A stretch of DNA of 64,000 nt, from positions 544,001-608,000 of the forward strand of contig WPIO01000103.1 of the NCBI GenBank assembly GCA_009760855.2, read 5' to 3'. The stretch is from Cristatella mucedo (taxonomy: Eukaryota; Bryozoa; Phylactolaemata; Cristatellidae). Both the position numbers and the translations under genes were made by a program. Within the stretch, counting starts at the first letter, position 1. Every line of letters begins with the position of its first letter. Under the pieces are notes generated by a model. It saw only the letters and a program-made list of their open reading frames with translations. It did no database searches and was not told where the DNA came from. Below are positions 54,808 through 64,000 of this stretch, in pieces.

Positions 54808-56760
54808 CTCGCGCATAAGTGCGCATGCACGTGTGTGTGTCTCCGTGTGTGCGTGCGTGTGTGTCTGGGTGAATTTTCACTAAGCAGTCACCTTGCCAAC
54901 TGAGGTTGTCCTCATTTGAGACCTTTACACAGCTGACTGAAGTAGCATGATCAGCTTTTCCATTTTCAGTCATCAGCAAGCAAGAATTGACTAGTGACTC
55001 CGAGTGCCACCGACTAGGCAGGCTCAGCTTTGGTTGCACAAAGATTGCATGTAATACCGGTCGCTTCTGATACGTTGCAGTTTCTCTGTTTCATCGCTTT
55101 CTTGCTGATCGCATGGCTTGGCATCGGTGGATACTGCGCTTCTTTGCATGACACGGTAAGAGTAGGACTTTAGCAGTAGTGTCTGCTGTTGTTTTGCAAA
55201 ATTCTCCATTTCTGTTGCAGAACCTGCTGGTTGACATTGCTGTGCACTTGCAGCGTGCATACTTTATCACGCGCTTGGTCATTTTCTTGACCTTGGGCAG
55301 AGCTTAAATTAAAACTGGTGCGCTATAGTTGAATATATTGAGCTATTTTGTACTGTTTTAAAAGTTTATTGAATTTGCATACAGCTTAATTTCTTTATTT
55401 TATTTTTGCTTGCATGTTTGACAGTGCCCTCTGATAAAAAAAATACTGCATCCTCTATCTGCCGAGCTGGTTTGGTCTAGCGGTTGAGGTGCCTCGAGCC
55501 CCGAGGCATGTGTGAAGCGCCTGAATAGAGATTAAGTTCTCTTGGGGCGCTATATAAATGAATTATATTCTTCTAATCTGAAAGCGGAATGCTGAAAATA
55601 GCTGATACTGTTATACTGGCCGGCTTGGTTCCTTGCTGATCAAATGCAAGCCAAAGTTACTGTCTAACTGAGAGACCAGGCTTGGCGTGCCAAAGCCACG
55701 TGTCAGTCACGTGTTGCCCTTCAGCTCTGCTACGGACGCTGTTTGAGGTCTGTCGGTTTCTTTGCCAAAAGCCATTTGGCTGCATCTGCTTTTGTCCTGC
55801 AGGTCGTCGAGAGTGTCAAAACCGCTGTGGCAGTCCTACCTCATTTCCAGCTGCTCTGCCGCTGCTGCGGCAGCGGCGGCACCTCTCTATCCTCGTAGGT
55901 CTTGTCGAGTCGAGTCTTCTCGTCCGCTTTACTCTCGTGCATGAGACCTCTGTGGTTGGTGCTTGTGCATAACTACCCTAGCTATGAGTTCATTCGAGCG
56001 AGTAGACCTCCCCCATAACTCTGAGTGATTATTTGTAGATACGCAACATAAGATTTACATACCATCTTGGTAACGTGATATTTAGTGTCACGGATTCAGG
56101 ATCCCGAGGTCCCAAGCTCAGGGGGTAGGGGGCAACCCTGCTGCTCTGTTGAATTTCCTTTGCCAGTTGAATGAGACCTGTCATTTCTAGGCTGAGTGCA
56201 GTCCTCTGCTGCACTTGGAGACAGCAGCTTTAATAGTGACACCAAAATGCACTAGTGAGATCACAAGGTCGCACACACGCTGGTCGGATGAAAAGATCAG
56301 GTAAATTACTCACAGGGGAACTGTGAGCAGTGTTAGAATACACTTTCATCCAGCGACCCACCTGAGTCTCACCCATCAAAGTCTCAGCTGTCGCCTATTT
56401 ATCCGGACTCGTCGCTGGTTTCAGCCTGCTCACTCTCCTAGCCAGCAGCACTCACTGTTTGCTAGGCCTGCAGTGAACCTTTCGGACCCGTGAAAGGTCG
56501 GGAGCTTGCAAAGGGCTGGCTGAAGGTCGTTATCCACTCGCTCGTGCCTGGGGGCGTCGACGGTCGGCACAAAAAAAGATTTCTAAGGCTTCATATTGTT
56601 AACTGCCCACCGTGTGTCATTTAGTGTCTTGCTTAGTGTCTTGCTTCAGCCTGAATCTGTTAGTTTAGCTTTAATTATTTCTAACGCTGAAATGCAGTGC
56701 CACCCTCAATTCGGCTATTGTTCTCTGTGATCTAATGACATGACAATCGTGAAGTGCCTA

Positions 56761-56839
<79 letters not shown>

Positions 56840-59800
56840 AGTGCTTTGAGATTTGTGAGGAGTGATAGTGAAAAAGCATTGCATGGAGAAAAATGAAAGA
56901 TTGCAATGCTAGGCTAGTAATGCATGAGCTGTAGGCAGCTGTGTTGTGTGCAGATTTGAAAACATTTTGCAACCATTTCAAAGTTGGGCATCGTGCGTTG
57001 AGCAAGCACTTTGATGTCCGGGTCGTTTAGATAGATTGCCTAGCAGAACAGCTGCTTGTTTAACGTTAGCATAGCAGCTGCTGCTGCCAAGTTTGCTTTG
57101 GGGACATCGGGATTAGTTGTTTTGTGACCGACTTTCTGTCGCAATGCATCCGAGGGCCGACATTATGCAGGGTGGTGCACTTCTGCCCCTTCCACTTCAC
57201 TTCACTACCAATTCTAGGAATGCAGCCTTGTACCACTGTCACCCGACCTGCACACCCACCGGGACTACAGGTCGATAGAAAGAGAGGGGGAGAGAGAGAC
57301 ACACACACATTGAGAGTAGGGTAGAGAACCGGGCAACAGCTGAGTTTTCTAGCAGCACCCTCTCACTCTAGCTTTTTTGTAGCGTGATGGGACGTGAGGA
57401 TGTAGCGTGTAGCGTGATGTTGCATTGTGGGGCTTCGTTGGTGGCTATAGCCAGCCAATGCTACTTGAGTCGGTGAGACACACCCCTGTTCAAGCCTTTG
57501 CCTTGGGATTGTTTTGGCGAAGAGTGGTTTGGTCGTGATGGCTGGCGTACATCATTGGCCGGCGGTGTCAAAGGTAGTCATGTTGGCAATGGCAGAAATT
57601 GCCTGCAATCTAAATCCTGCCCTGTACGGAATGAAATGCGTGTAGCTATACTGTGTGGACTTTGCTCTTTTTTTTTACTCGTGTGCTATCCTAAGATCCT
57701 ATTATTTCTTATTTAAAACAAGGCTTTTCATGCTGACCCTGTGCATGTCACCCCTAGCCATGTTATTCATGTTGTTTATCAAGCATGATATCTATCACTC
57801 ACCATTCGATCGCATTTTTTCTTTCCAGCAAATGTAAAGCACCTATAAAGAGATTGAGTTCTCTGGGGGGGCTTTATCAAGTGTATTATTATTATTGTAA
57901 TTATTATTATTATTACTATGGTAGCCTGGGCATCTGCTGCCTGTCAACCTGCCTGACGGCATCTACTCCGGGGACTTGTGTAGTCAGTCACCTTGGGTAT
58001 GCTTTGCTTTCATTTAGTTGCTGTTAGTGAATGCTTCTGATCGCATGCTCGTCTTTACTCCTGTCACTGAGGGGTAATATAATAATATAATAATAATAAT
58101 GCACCTGATAAAGTGCCCTCAGATAACTCAATCTATCTCTAGGAGCTTTACATTTGCTGCAAAGGGAAATGCAATTGAATGGTGAGTAATATCATGCTTG
58201 ATAAACAAACAACATGAACAACATGGTTAGGGGTGACATGCACAGGGTCAGCATGCAAATGTGGTTAGTGGCAGCATGCACAGTGTCAGCACGTATAAGC
58301 ACATGAAGGACTAATCACAGGGACCCACTGAATGCTGTCATAAATAGGTGTGTTTTTAAGTTCTTTTTAAACGTGGTCAGGTCAGGGGATGTTCTGACGC
58401 AGGTCGGAAGGGAGTTCCAGGGTAATCTTTACTTAGTTGTAATCGTTACTTTGGTGTAATCTCGGCACTGTATACTTGCAAGGTGACTCGGCTCGACGTC
58501 TAGTTGGCCATGGAGCCGTTGTTGCTCTGTCGCTTTCACACGATGTGCTTGCTTTTTTAATTTAGAGGCACATTGTTCTTTTTGCATTGCGTTCAATACT
58601 GCATTATTTTGCTGTAGCTCAAGGCCACGATTAACTCACGCTTCAGCCAGGCCGCTAAGTACGTCGATTCAGCCGACCCCAGCACTCCGTACAGGTCGTG
58701 GATGCTGGCCATACAGCAGTACATGCCTCGTTGCTGTACTGTCAGTCAGCTTTCGCTGTGTGCCCGGGTAAGGTGCCTTTAGGGTTTAGCATCACGTGGG
58801 TGCATGTCTCCGTGCACTCAAACGCAATAGTTTTTTAACGACTGGGGCAGCCGCCAAGGCTGCTGCCTACTCGCCCGCATTTTGTGTAAATAGTGAGCAT
58901 TGCTGTCACCAATAGTATTCGTACTGCTCGCAATTCGATAAGGCAACATGTTCCCCGCAATTATCACGTATCGCGTTTTATTTATTTAGTTAACATGACG
59001 TTCATCTCCCCTTATTTTCAACGACTTGTCAGACCCTCCCAGGTATAGAGCTGATCGAACGCTGTCGAACGCCGTTTGTTATGCTACCCTAGGCTCGTTG
59101 CAAGTGCTCAAGAGCATTAGCTGATGTAGTATGGACTGTCAGTTGCCATAGCTGTCACCTAAGCTCGTTCCACAAATGCTCGAATGGGTCAAGTTTAGGG
59201 GGGTGACTCGGCCAGTCCATAATTGGCACAGGCGAGTAACCTAACTCGGATTAATAAAAAAATACTTTGTATTTTGGTTGCTGTCGTGATGGAAAATATA
59301 ATAATAGTACACATTCGTGTAGCGCCCTCACTCAGAGAACTTACTCTCTCTAGGCACTTTACATTTGCTGCAAAGGGAAATTCATTCCACGAAGTGCCAT
59401 CGCACCTGAGATGGCCAGTGTTCTAAATAAGGTAGAAATAAATGTCTTGGTTCATGATGCCTGGTATTTAATGCAGGACTCCGATGCCATAGTTGCTGGA
59501 GTGCCTCTACGATATGACACCTTTTCCATCGAATTCGATCGTTGGCTGGAGGCATGTGAGTGAGCAGGCTTTGTTGGGTTGCCTGTGCATGTATAGCCTT
59601 TTCTTTCAATTCGATAAGAGTGTAAATTTGCTTTCGCTTCTTCATAGACCTAGTCTTCAGCACTCCATTGGATCCGAGCCTTGTGCGATTGTCAACGGCT
59701 ACTATATTCATTGCGGACATAAGTAGTTTCCTCATTTCTACTCAAGAAAGCAGACCAGCCCAATCTAATTGCATTCTGACTGTATCACTGCTTACTTACC

Positions 59801-62414
59801 AGCCAAAGCATGCAGACTTAAAACACGAGCTTATGTCTCTGACCAGAGCAGACACTGCTCTGCACGAATGTGCATTATTGTCGAGCTGGTTTGCACCGGT
59901 GGTTAATCTGCTTACCCCTACCAAAGTTAAGGTGAATCTATTTGATGGTAGCGGTCATGGGCTCTAGCCCGGTGGCACTTGTGAACCGCCCGAGTAGAGA
60001 TTAAGTTCTCTTAGGGCGCTATACAAGTGAGTTATTTTACTGTCAGTTGCAGTGGAAGGTGACTAGGTGGGTTTACCATGTTTTTGATACCTTGGATTGC
60101 TTTGTACATCCAAGGTCTGTTTGATGACATAAGATAAGTGCAAATTGTCTCAGTATAGAGTTAAGGTGCTTCGACTTCGCGACCGAGATTGGTGTGCTGG
60201 GCGTTTTGCGGTTCGAATCGTGCAGCAGGCAACTCATTGTTGTTCATTGCAAGCAGAAGTGATAGCCGCCGAGCTACGGCTCCTCTGCCACTGTATAGAA
60301 ATGAGGCTGCTGAGGCGGTTAACCATTACTCTAGTGGCTAAAAGCAGAGAAAAGATGGATCCAGCAATAGCCAAGCAACAGAATGAGCTTGTGCAGACAG
60401 CCATTGTGCCCGTGCTGCTGCTGCTAATTAGCTGTAGGCGCAGTTACAACAGGAAAAGACACAACAAATCTCTACCTGCTTCACGGTTCATTGGAATTTG
60501 TGCCCTGGCTGATAAATCAAGTCATCGTCTTTTAATCGCCGAGCACCCAGAATGGTGGCATTCTCACGTTGCCTAGATATGCACATTGATCCTTAGGATT
60601 GAGAGTACAGGGTAGTGCTTCCGTGGAAGCACCAGAAAATGTCTCCGACTATGGCTCTGCCACCTGCGCACGTAACTGTGCAGGGGGGGGGGCATCAAGC
60701 TGCAGTCACAGTTCTCTGCACCTTACTTTGGCTGACTTGAAGCTGGCATGTGATATTCTCGCTTGTGAGAATTTACTCTTGTCGTCCAGTAGACCAAGAG
60801 CCAGTCTTCAAGCAACCAACAGATTTGGTCCTGGGCCCGGCTCAGCTTTTTTGTTTTTGCTTCAAACTCACCCGAAGCACTGTCTTCCCACTTTGCCCTG
60901 ACATGCGGCTATGCAAGTGCATGCCTCATGGTTTACCTAGTGCTGTGGTGTCAGTGATGGAATCTAATTAGCATGGTAGCTTGTTTGAGATTGCCATCCC
61001 AACTCCTTGTGCATCTGCACTGTAGAGGTCTTTTCGGAGTGTCGATATTTTCATATGGCGGCCTAGTAGGAGGCTGTTGGCCATTGACGTTCTGAAGTAC
61101 TCAGCTAGGTTAAACCAGGTACTTTGCTCTGCGTCTGGTATGTGAGAAACCTTCATATTACTGTAGTCCTGATTGTGAAGATCAGCAGAACCTCCTAAGC
61201 AAAGTTGCTATGCTCCTTAATATTTGGCTTGCTGCAGAGGCACTAGTTCCCGTCCACATTGCCAAAAAAAGGAACAAGATTGGGTGTGAAATTCGTGCAC
61301 ATTACGATCGATCACTTGTGCAAGCAGTCACCCAATCGACTTTATATTGTCTTACAATGCGTAGATTTAGGCATTGAAATTGGTTGATTGTGTACATATT
61401 TCATGGTTACCCCGGCGATTTCGCGGGAGTGTCGAAATCCATTAAGGCACGAAGGTCGTTTCCCGTGTGACTGTGTGCCAAAAATGTTTTGTCTTGAGTG
61501 GGTGCTAATGTCACAAGATCGCGCTTCCTTTGCAGCAGATGTTAAGTGCCTAGACAGAGATTTAGTGCTCTGGGGGTGGTATATCAAATATATTATTATT
61601 AGTAGTAGTAGTAGCAGTAGCAGTAGCAGCAGCAGCAGTAGTAGTATTACTTGACCGAATGTGCTATTCAATCTACCGTTTTATGCCCTCGTCTTTGTGG
61701 GCTTTAAGCCTTGGCAATAATGTATCCCTTTTTAGCCCAGTCCCTGATATGGTTCCTGTATCCCATATATACAGTACACGTTACTTTCAGACTGCCATGT
61801 ATCGATATTCATTATATCCATTGCTAAGCATCAATTCACTGAGCTGATTTGGGCCCTGTGTAGATACTTAAACACTGCCTACTCTGTCTCTTCACTTGCT
61901 CTTTGCTATGCTTCATTATCCTCAAGCTGTGAGCACGTGTCGAGCTGTATGCACTTGGGTCCGAACTGATGATACTGTTGACAAAGTACATTAGATTGTG
62001 TATAGATTTATAGCACTGCAGCTTTATTCTGCCCTAAAGTAAACCTCATTTGTGTAAGTTCTGACCGTATATGTGCAATCCCTTCTTTTTTGGATTGCCT
62101 TAGACAACTGTTCTCTTTTTGAATTTGCTGTTAAATTTGTTTGGCCATATGCTTTGACCGGTTGTTGCTTCAGTAGCTTTGCTTGTGAATAAATATTTGT
62201 ATGATGATTGAGTGCGCAAGTGTGTGAAAACGGTTTACATTTTTGTGAAAATGAAAAATATCAACTTGTAAATGCCCAGGAATGTCTGAATGCGGACTCA
62301 CTACCGATTGGTTGTCTTGATTTTCAGTCCTGTCCTCCCGATTATACCGAACTAGTGTGGAGCTATCTGATGCCGTCAATGTACGGACTGAATTTTGGAA
62401 TGGCACTTTTTTCG
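52307..62414 (+). CDS. Tetraspanin family protein, 3' end not in window
   Basis: Four-pass membrane organiser protein, pieced from exons 52307-52411, 54322-54522, 55081-55155, 58618-58767, 59477-59555 and 62328-62414. Exons 1-4 join in phase 0: a cytoplasmic N-terminus, TM1 (ICLSIYALALL continuing LASAVATAGGVWSVADP), a small loop, TM2 (MITCGLLSIMASIIAMTGVV), RGDKKLLGM, TM3 (FLCFIAFLLIAWLGIGGYC), and a large loop with YMPRCCTV. The usual CCG is CCT here. Exon 5 (DAIVAGVPLRYDTFSIEFDR, WLEA) ends in phase 1 but exon 6 (SCPPDYTELVWSYLMPSMYG...) needs phase 0, so an exon is missing between them or exon 5 is spliced differently. The end of TM4 and the tail were not found. Which tetraspanin subgroup is unknown. 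Confidence 0.75.
52412..54321. other. Tetraspanin intron 1
   Basis: No repeat or exon recognised. The open frame 53109-53291 has many cysteines but no acceptor/donor pair that fits the gene. Confidence 0.5.
54322..54522 (+). CDS. Tetraspanin exon 2: TM1 end, small loop, TM2
   Basis: LASAVATAGGVWSVADPRIV, GLQLYQVYGDQPATIPAVMI, TCGLLSIMASIIAMTGVVRG, DKKLLGM. GGVWSVADP and the KLLG end are strong tetraspanin marks. The donor GTATGTAG lies in a 20-bp tandem duplication. Confidence 0.85.
54687..54873. repeat. (GT)n microsatellite
   Basis: Long GT repeat with GC interruptions and a GCGCGC core near 54800. Poly-Cys/Val and poly-His/Thr frames are artefacts. Confidence 0.97.
55081..55155 (+). CDS. 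Tetraspanin exon 3: TM3
   Basis: 25 codons: FLCFIAFLLIAWLGIGGYCA, SLHDT. Acceptor GTTGCAG, donor GTAAGA, both phase 0. A 75-nt TM3 exon is usual for the family. Confidence 0.85.
55461..55572 (+). mobile_element. SINE family A with internal deletion
   Basis: GAGCTGGTTTGGTCTAGCGG, TTGAGGTGC, then directly CTCGAGCCCCGAGGCATG: about 45 bases between box A and box B are absent relative to the 13.4-kb copy. The tail hairpin (GCGCC, AGAGA-TTAAGT-TCTCT, GGGGCGC) and TATATAAATGAATTATATTC are intact. Confidence 0.85.
55575..56755. other. Tetraspanin intron 3 segment
   Basis: No gene or clear repeat recognised. Confidence 0.5.
56760..56836. repeat. (GA)n microsatellite
   Basis: GA repeat preceded by GAAGTGCCTA and followed by TTGAGTGCTTTGAG, suggesting it expanded inside a LINE tail hairpin. 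Confidence 0.95.
57724..57918 (+). mobile_element. LINE family 1, 3' UTR and tail
   Basis: CATGCTGACCCTGTGCATGT, the 3' UTR, AAAGCACC, AGAGATTGAGTTCTCT, GGGGGGCTTTATCAAGTG and (ATT)n. No coding part left. Confidence 0.85.
58074..58422 (-). mobile_element. LINE family 1, 3' end
   Basis: (AAT)n, then a reverse hairpin with TATCT pairing changes (CAGATAACTCAATCTATCTC), TTTGCTGCAAAGGG, the full 3' UTR and the start of the ORF end (GGAAGGGAGTTCCAGG). About 200 bases before tetraspanin exon 4. Confidence 0.87.
58618..58767 (+). CDS. Tetraspanin exon 4: large extracellular loop
   Basis: 50 codons, including LKATINSRFSQAAKYVDSAD, SWMLAIQQYMPRCCTVSQL and CAR. The W...Q....CC pattern marks the large loop; the Gly after CC is Thr. 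Acceptor GCTGTAG, donor GTAAGG. Confidence 0.82.
58768..59285. other. Tetraspanin intron 4 segment
   Basis: No gene or clear repeat recognised before the LINE tail. Confidence 0.5.
59290..59396 (-). mobile_element. LINE family 1 tail
   Basis: ATAATAATAG, GTAGCGCCCTCACTCAGAGA, ACTTACTCTCTCTAGGCACT, TTACATTTGCTGCAAAGGGA. It ends 80 bases before tetraspanin exon 5. Confidence 0.8.
59477..59555 (+). CDS. Tetraspanin exon 5 (probable)
   Basis: DSDAIVAGVPLRYDTFSIEF, DRWLEA. Acceptor AATGCAG, donor GTGAGT. Fits the rest of the large loop, but its end phase does not match the next exon found. Confidence 0.55.
59879..60040 (+). mobile_element. SINE family A with small insertion
   Basis: GTCGAGCTGGTTTGCACCGG, box-B-like GGGCTCTAGCCC, GTGAACCGCCCGAGTAGAGA, TTAAGTTCTCTTAGGGCGCT, ATACAAGTGAGTTATTTT. 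About 25 extra bases lie between the boxes (TTAAGGTGAATCTATTTGAT). Confidence 0.82.
60150..60330 (+). mobile_element. SINE family B
   Basis: AGTTAAGGTGCTTCGACTTC, box B GCGGTTCGAATCGTGCAGCA, GCAAGCAGAAGTGATAGCCG, ATGAGGCTGCTGAGGCGGTT, AACC. A good full-length copy. Confidence 0.8.
60335..61500. other. Tetraspanin intron 5 segment
   Basis: No repeat recognised. The missing tetraspanin exon could lie here; a stretch around 60640-60684 (DYGSATCARNC) is cysteine-containing but unproven. Confidence 0.35.
61505..61650 (+). mobile_element. LINE family 1 tail ending in (AGT)n/(AGC)n
   Basis: AAGATCGCGCTTCCTTTGCA, GCAGATGTTAAGTGCCTAGA, CAGAGATTTAGTGCTCTGGG, then ATTATTATT passing into AGTAGTAGCAGC repeats. 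Confidence 0.78.
61655..62327. other. Tetraspanin intron 5, last part
   Basis: No gene or repeat recognised. Confidence 0.5.
62328..62414 (+). CDS. Tetraspanin exon: last loop cysteine and TM4 start
   Basis: 29 codons: SCPPDYTELVWSYLMPSMYG, LNFGMALFS. Acceptor TTTTCAG, donor GTAAGT. Corresponds to the GC...L..W....... segment just before and into TM4. Confidence 0.72.
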
Positions 62415-62995
62415 GTAAGTTTACTTTTTCTGTGAGGGTTGAGCTTCACATAGAGTGGCTTTTTTTAAGGCTTCCCGGAATAAAAACTTACATCATTGTA
62501 TGGTGACCGGCTATGGCAAAGTTCCAGCGTCATCTGCTTATCACAGCCAGTGCATACAGACATTTCCCTTGATAGTTGGCTCTGTATAGATGGGTGCCAT
62601 CCATCTATTTGCCAGCACTCGCCTGAGCAGTTGCCACCATCACAGCAGCTGTGCCAGCTTTTGATGGCGATCGATCGTGTAACGATGAGAGATTTACCTG
62701 CAGTGTTTCACATGCACTTATCTGGCCTTTGCTCTGAGTTTGTGTATGTGCTATATCCAGTAGTATTAAAATATCTACACGAGACAATCTTGGGCTAGTG
62801 ATGACGAATAGCTGATAGACCTGATATTGAGCTGCTGCCGCTGCGTTCGTCCTAGTGGTGGACCATTGAGCATTACTCATAGTCAGCATGGCTGGCTGGC
62901 ACTGTGCTGGCTGCTCCCTACTTTGTCTAGCATACCTTGTGCCAGTAATAATAACAAAACACGTGTATATCAGCTCAAAGAGCTAAATCTCCTTG

Positions 62996-63090
62996 TTAAT
63001 AATGGTAATAATAATAATAATACCTTTGTTTAGTGCCCTCGGAAAAATAGATCTCTTTCTAGGTACTATACATATACTTTAAGTAGTTGG
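62996..63090 (-). mobile_element. LINE tail fragment
   Basis: (AAT)n, TAGTGCCCTCGGAAAAATAG, ATCTCTTTCTAGGTACTATA: a reverse, decayed family-1-type hairpin. Confidence 0.65.
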
Positions 63091-63094
63091 CATA

Positions 63095-63500
63095 TTGTAA
63101 ATGTACTCATTCGTTCACGAAGTCCCTCACACTAAATTGAAATCTTTTGGCGATCGAGCCTTTGCATCGTGTGCACCGAAAGTCTGGAACTTGCTTCCGG
63201 CTTTGTTCAGTACCTTCAATGACCTTGCATCTTTTTTAAGTCGTCAGTTTTTCCTTTACCCCAGTAAATGTGTCTGTTTTTTGCTCCGGCGCCCATACCT
63301 TTGCATGATTCACTGCATGTTATTAGCCGTAGGTCTTAATAACCATTGGCCACGCGTGTCTTCATGACAAGCATATCGTGCATGCCTTGGGTATTGATTC
63401 TCTTTCAGCGAGCTGTAAAGCACCTCGATCGTGATTAGCTCCTCGTAGTGTGCAATACAAACTACCTAATAGTATTATTTTTATTATTATTATTATCATT
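63095..63500 (+). mobile_element. LINE family 3, 3' end
   Basis: Reads HEVPHTKLKSFGDRAFASCA, PKVWNLLPALFSTFNDLAS, then a 3' UTR, TGTAAAGCACCTCGATCGTG, ATTAGCTCCTCGTAGTGTGC and (ATT)n. The hairpin loop differs from family 1. Head-to-head with the tail to its left. Confidence 0.72.
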
Positions 63501-63724
63501 GTTGTTGTACTGAGATTCGGCTCAAGAATGGAAAAAAGTCGAGGCTTTATAGCCCTATAATGAGCCCAAGAGAAAGAGTAATAAAGAGATAGCTCCTTCG
63601 GGTCGAGCACTTTACCTGTAACAGAGAGCTTTCGGAATCAATCCCATCTCGAGGCAAAATTCTTTTTCGGAGTTCAGTCCCACAGCAGACAACCTCTGGT
63701 ATCTCTGTATTTTTAAATTATTGT

Positions 63725-63990
63725 GGGCACTTGACAAATGTCGGAAAGGAAGCATGTCAATTGGTTAGTGATAACATGCTCCGTGTCAGCAGGCACACCA
63801 CACAAAAGACGGCAATGCACACGAACTGAGCAAAGTCTGGAAGGAGCGGGTGAGTTTCCAAGTTCTTTTTAAATTTCGTCCTCGGAATAACTGTGCAAAA
63901 TCTGGAAGGAACGGGTGAGTTTCTAAGTTCTTTTTAAATTTCGTCCCCGGGGAGTGGCTTAACATCAGTTGGGTCGAAGTTCCAGGTTTT
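63725..63990 (-). mobile_element. LINE 3' fragment with a 65-bp tandem duplication
   Basis: GAAGCATGTCAATTGGTTAG and AACATGCTCCGTGTCAGCAG belong to a 3' UTR. TCTGGAAGGAGCGGGTGAGT ... AAATTTCGTCC occurs twice (63836-63885 and 63901-63950), with 15 bases between. It continues toward the window end. Confidence 0.62.
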
Positions 63991-64000
63991 GAGAGCACCC

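Noticed and set aside
54328-55039. Open frames with Thr-His repeats on the minus strand
   Set aside because: Reverse translation of the (GT)n microsatellite and of tetraspanin exon 2.
60640-60690. DYGSATCARNC as the missing tetraspanin exon
   Set aside because: No convincing acceptor/donor pair with the needed phase; left open in the findings.

Overview
The window is animal nuclear DNA. It holds three multi-exon, GT-AG-spliced genes, all on the + strand, embedded in introns and spacers crowded with non-LTR retrotransposon fragments, tRNA-derived SINEs, DNA-transposon relics and microsatellites. Bacterial, viral or organellar gene layout is absent. Long introns, the gene set (MAP-kinase relative, lysosomal beta-glucuronidase, tetraspanin) and the repeat types fit a metazoan. 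A lophotrochozoan such as a mollusc is my guess, at low confidence.

Region 1 (about 1.9-11.9 kb): a nine-exon gene for a MAP-kinase-like protein of about 371 residues. It keeps the glycine loop, the VAIK lysine, the alpha-C glutamate and DFG. The catalytic HRD aspartate reads as histidine and the activation loop is short with no TxY motif, so it looks like a MAPK-derived pseudokinase. Region 2 (13.7-48.3 kb): a complete 12-exon beta-glucuronidase gene (GUSB orthologue, 636 residues). Every intron phase closes, and both catalytic glutamates and a signal peptide are present. Region 3 (52.3-62.4 kb, probably running off the window): a tetraspanin gene with TM1 to TM3, a CC-containing large loop and the start of TM4.

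Repeats: the dominant element is a CR1/L2-like LINE. Its 3' end is a conserved RNA-like hairpin followed by (ATT)n. More than twenty copies or tails are visible, mostly 5'-truncated, including a nested insertion with a GATT target duplication. A tRNA-derived SINE family carries nearly the same 3' hairpin, as expected for a SINE mobilised by this LINE. A second SINE family shares a different body. At least two other LINE families are present as fragments. Other notable items are a SPIN/OC1-like hAT miniature element with an 8-bp target duplication, an 18S rRNA gene fragment in GUSB intron 4, a pogo-like MITE, a 115-bp element with 15-bp inverted ends, and a roughly 410-bp palindrome built of TA/CA/TG microsatellites in GUSB intron 10.

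I see no common pathway linking the three genes. All coordinates come from reading the sequence by eye; exon borders rest on splice dinucleotides, phase closure and remembered family alignments, not on transcripts.
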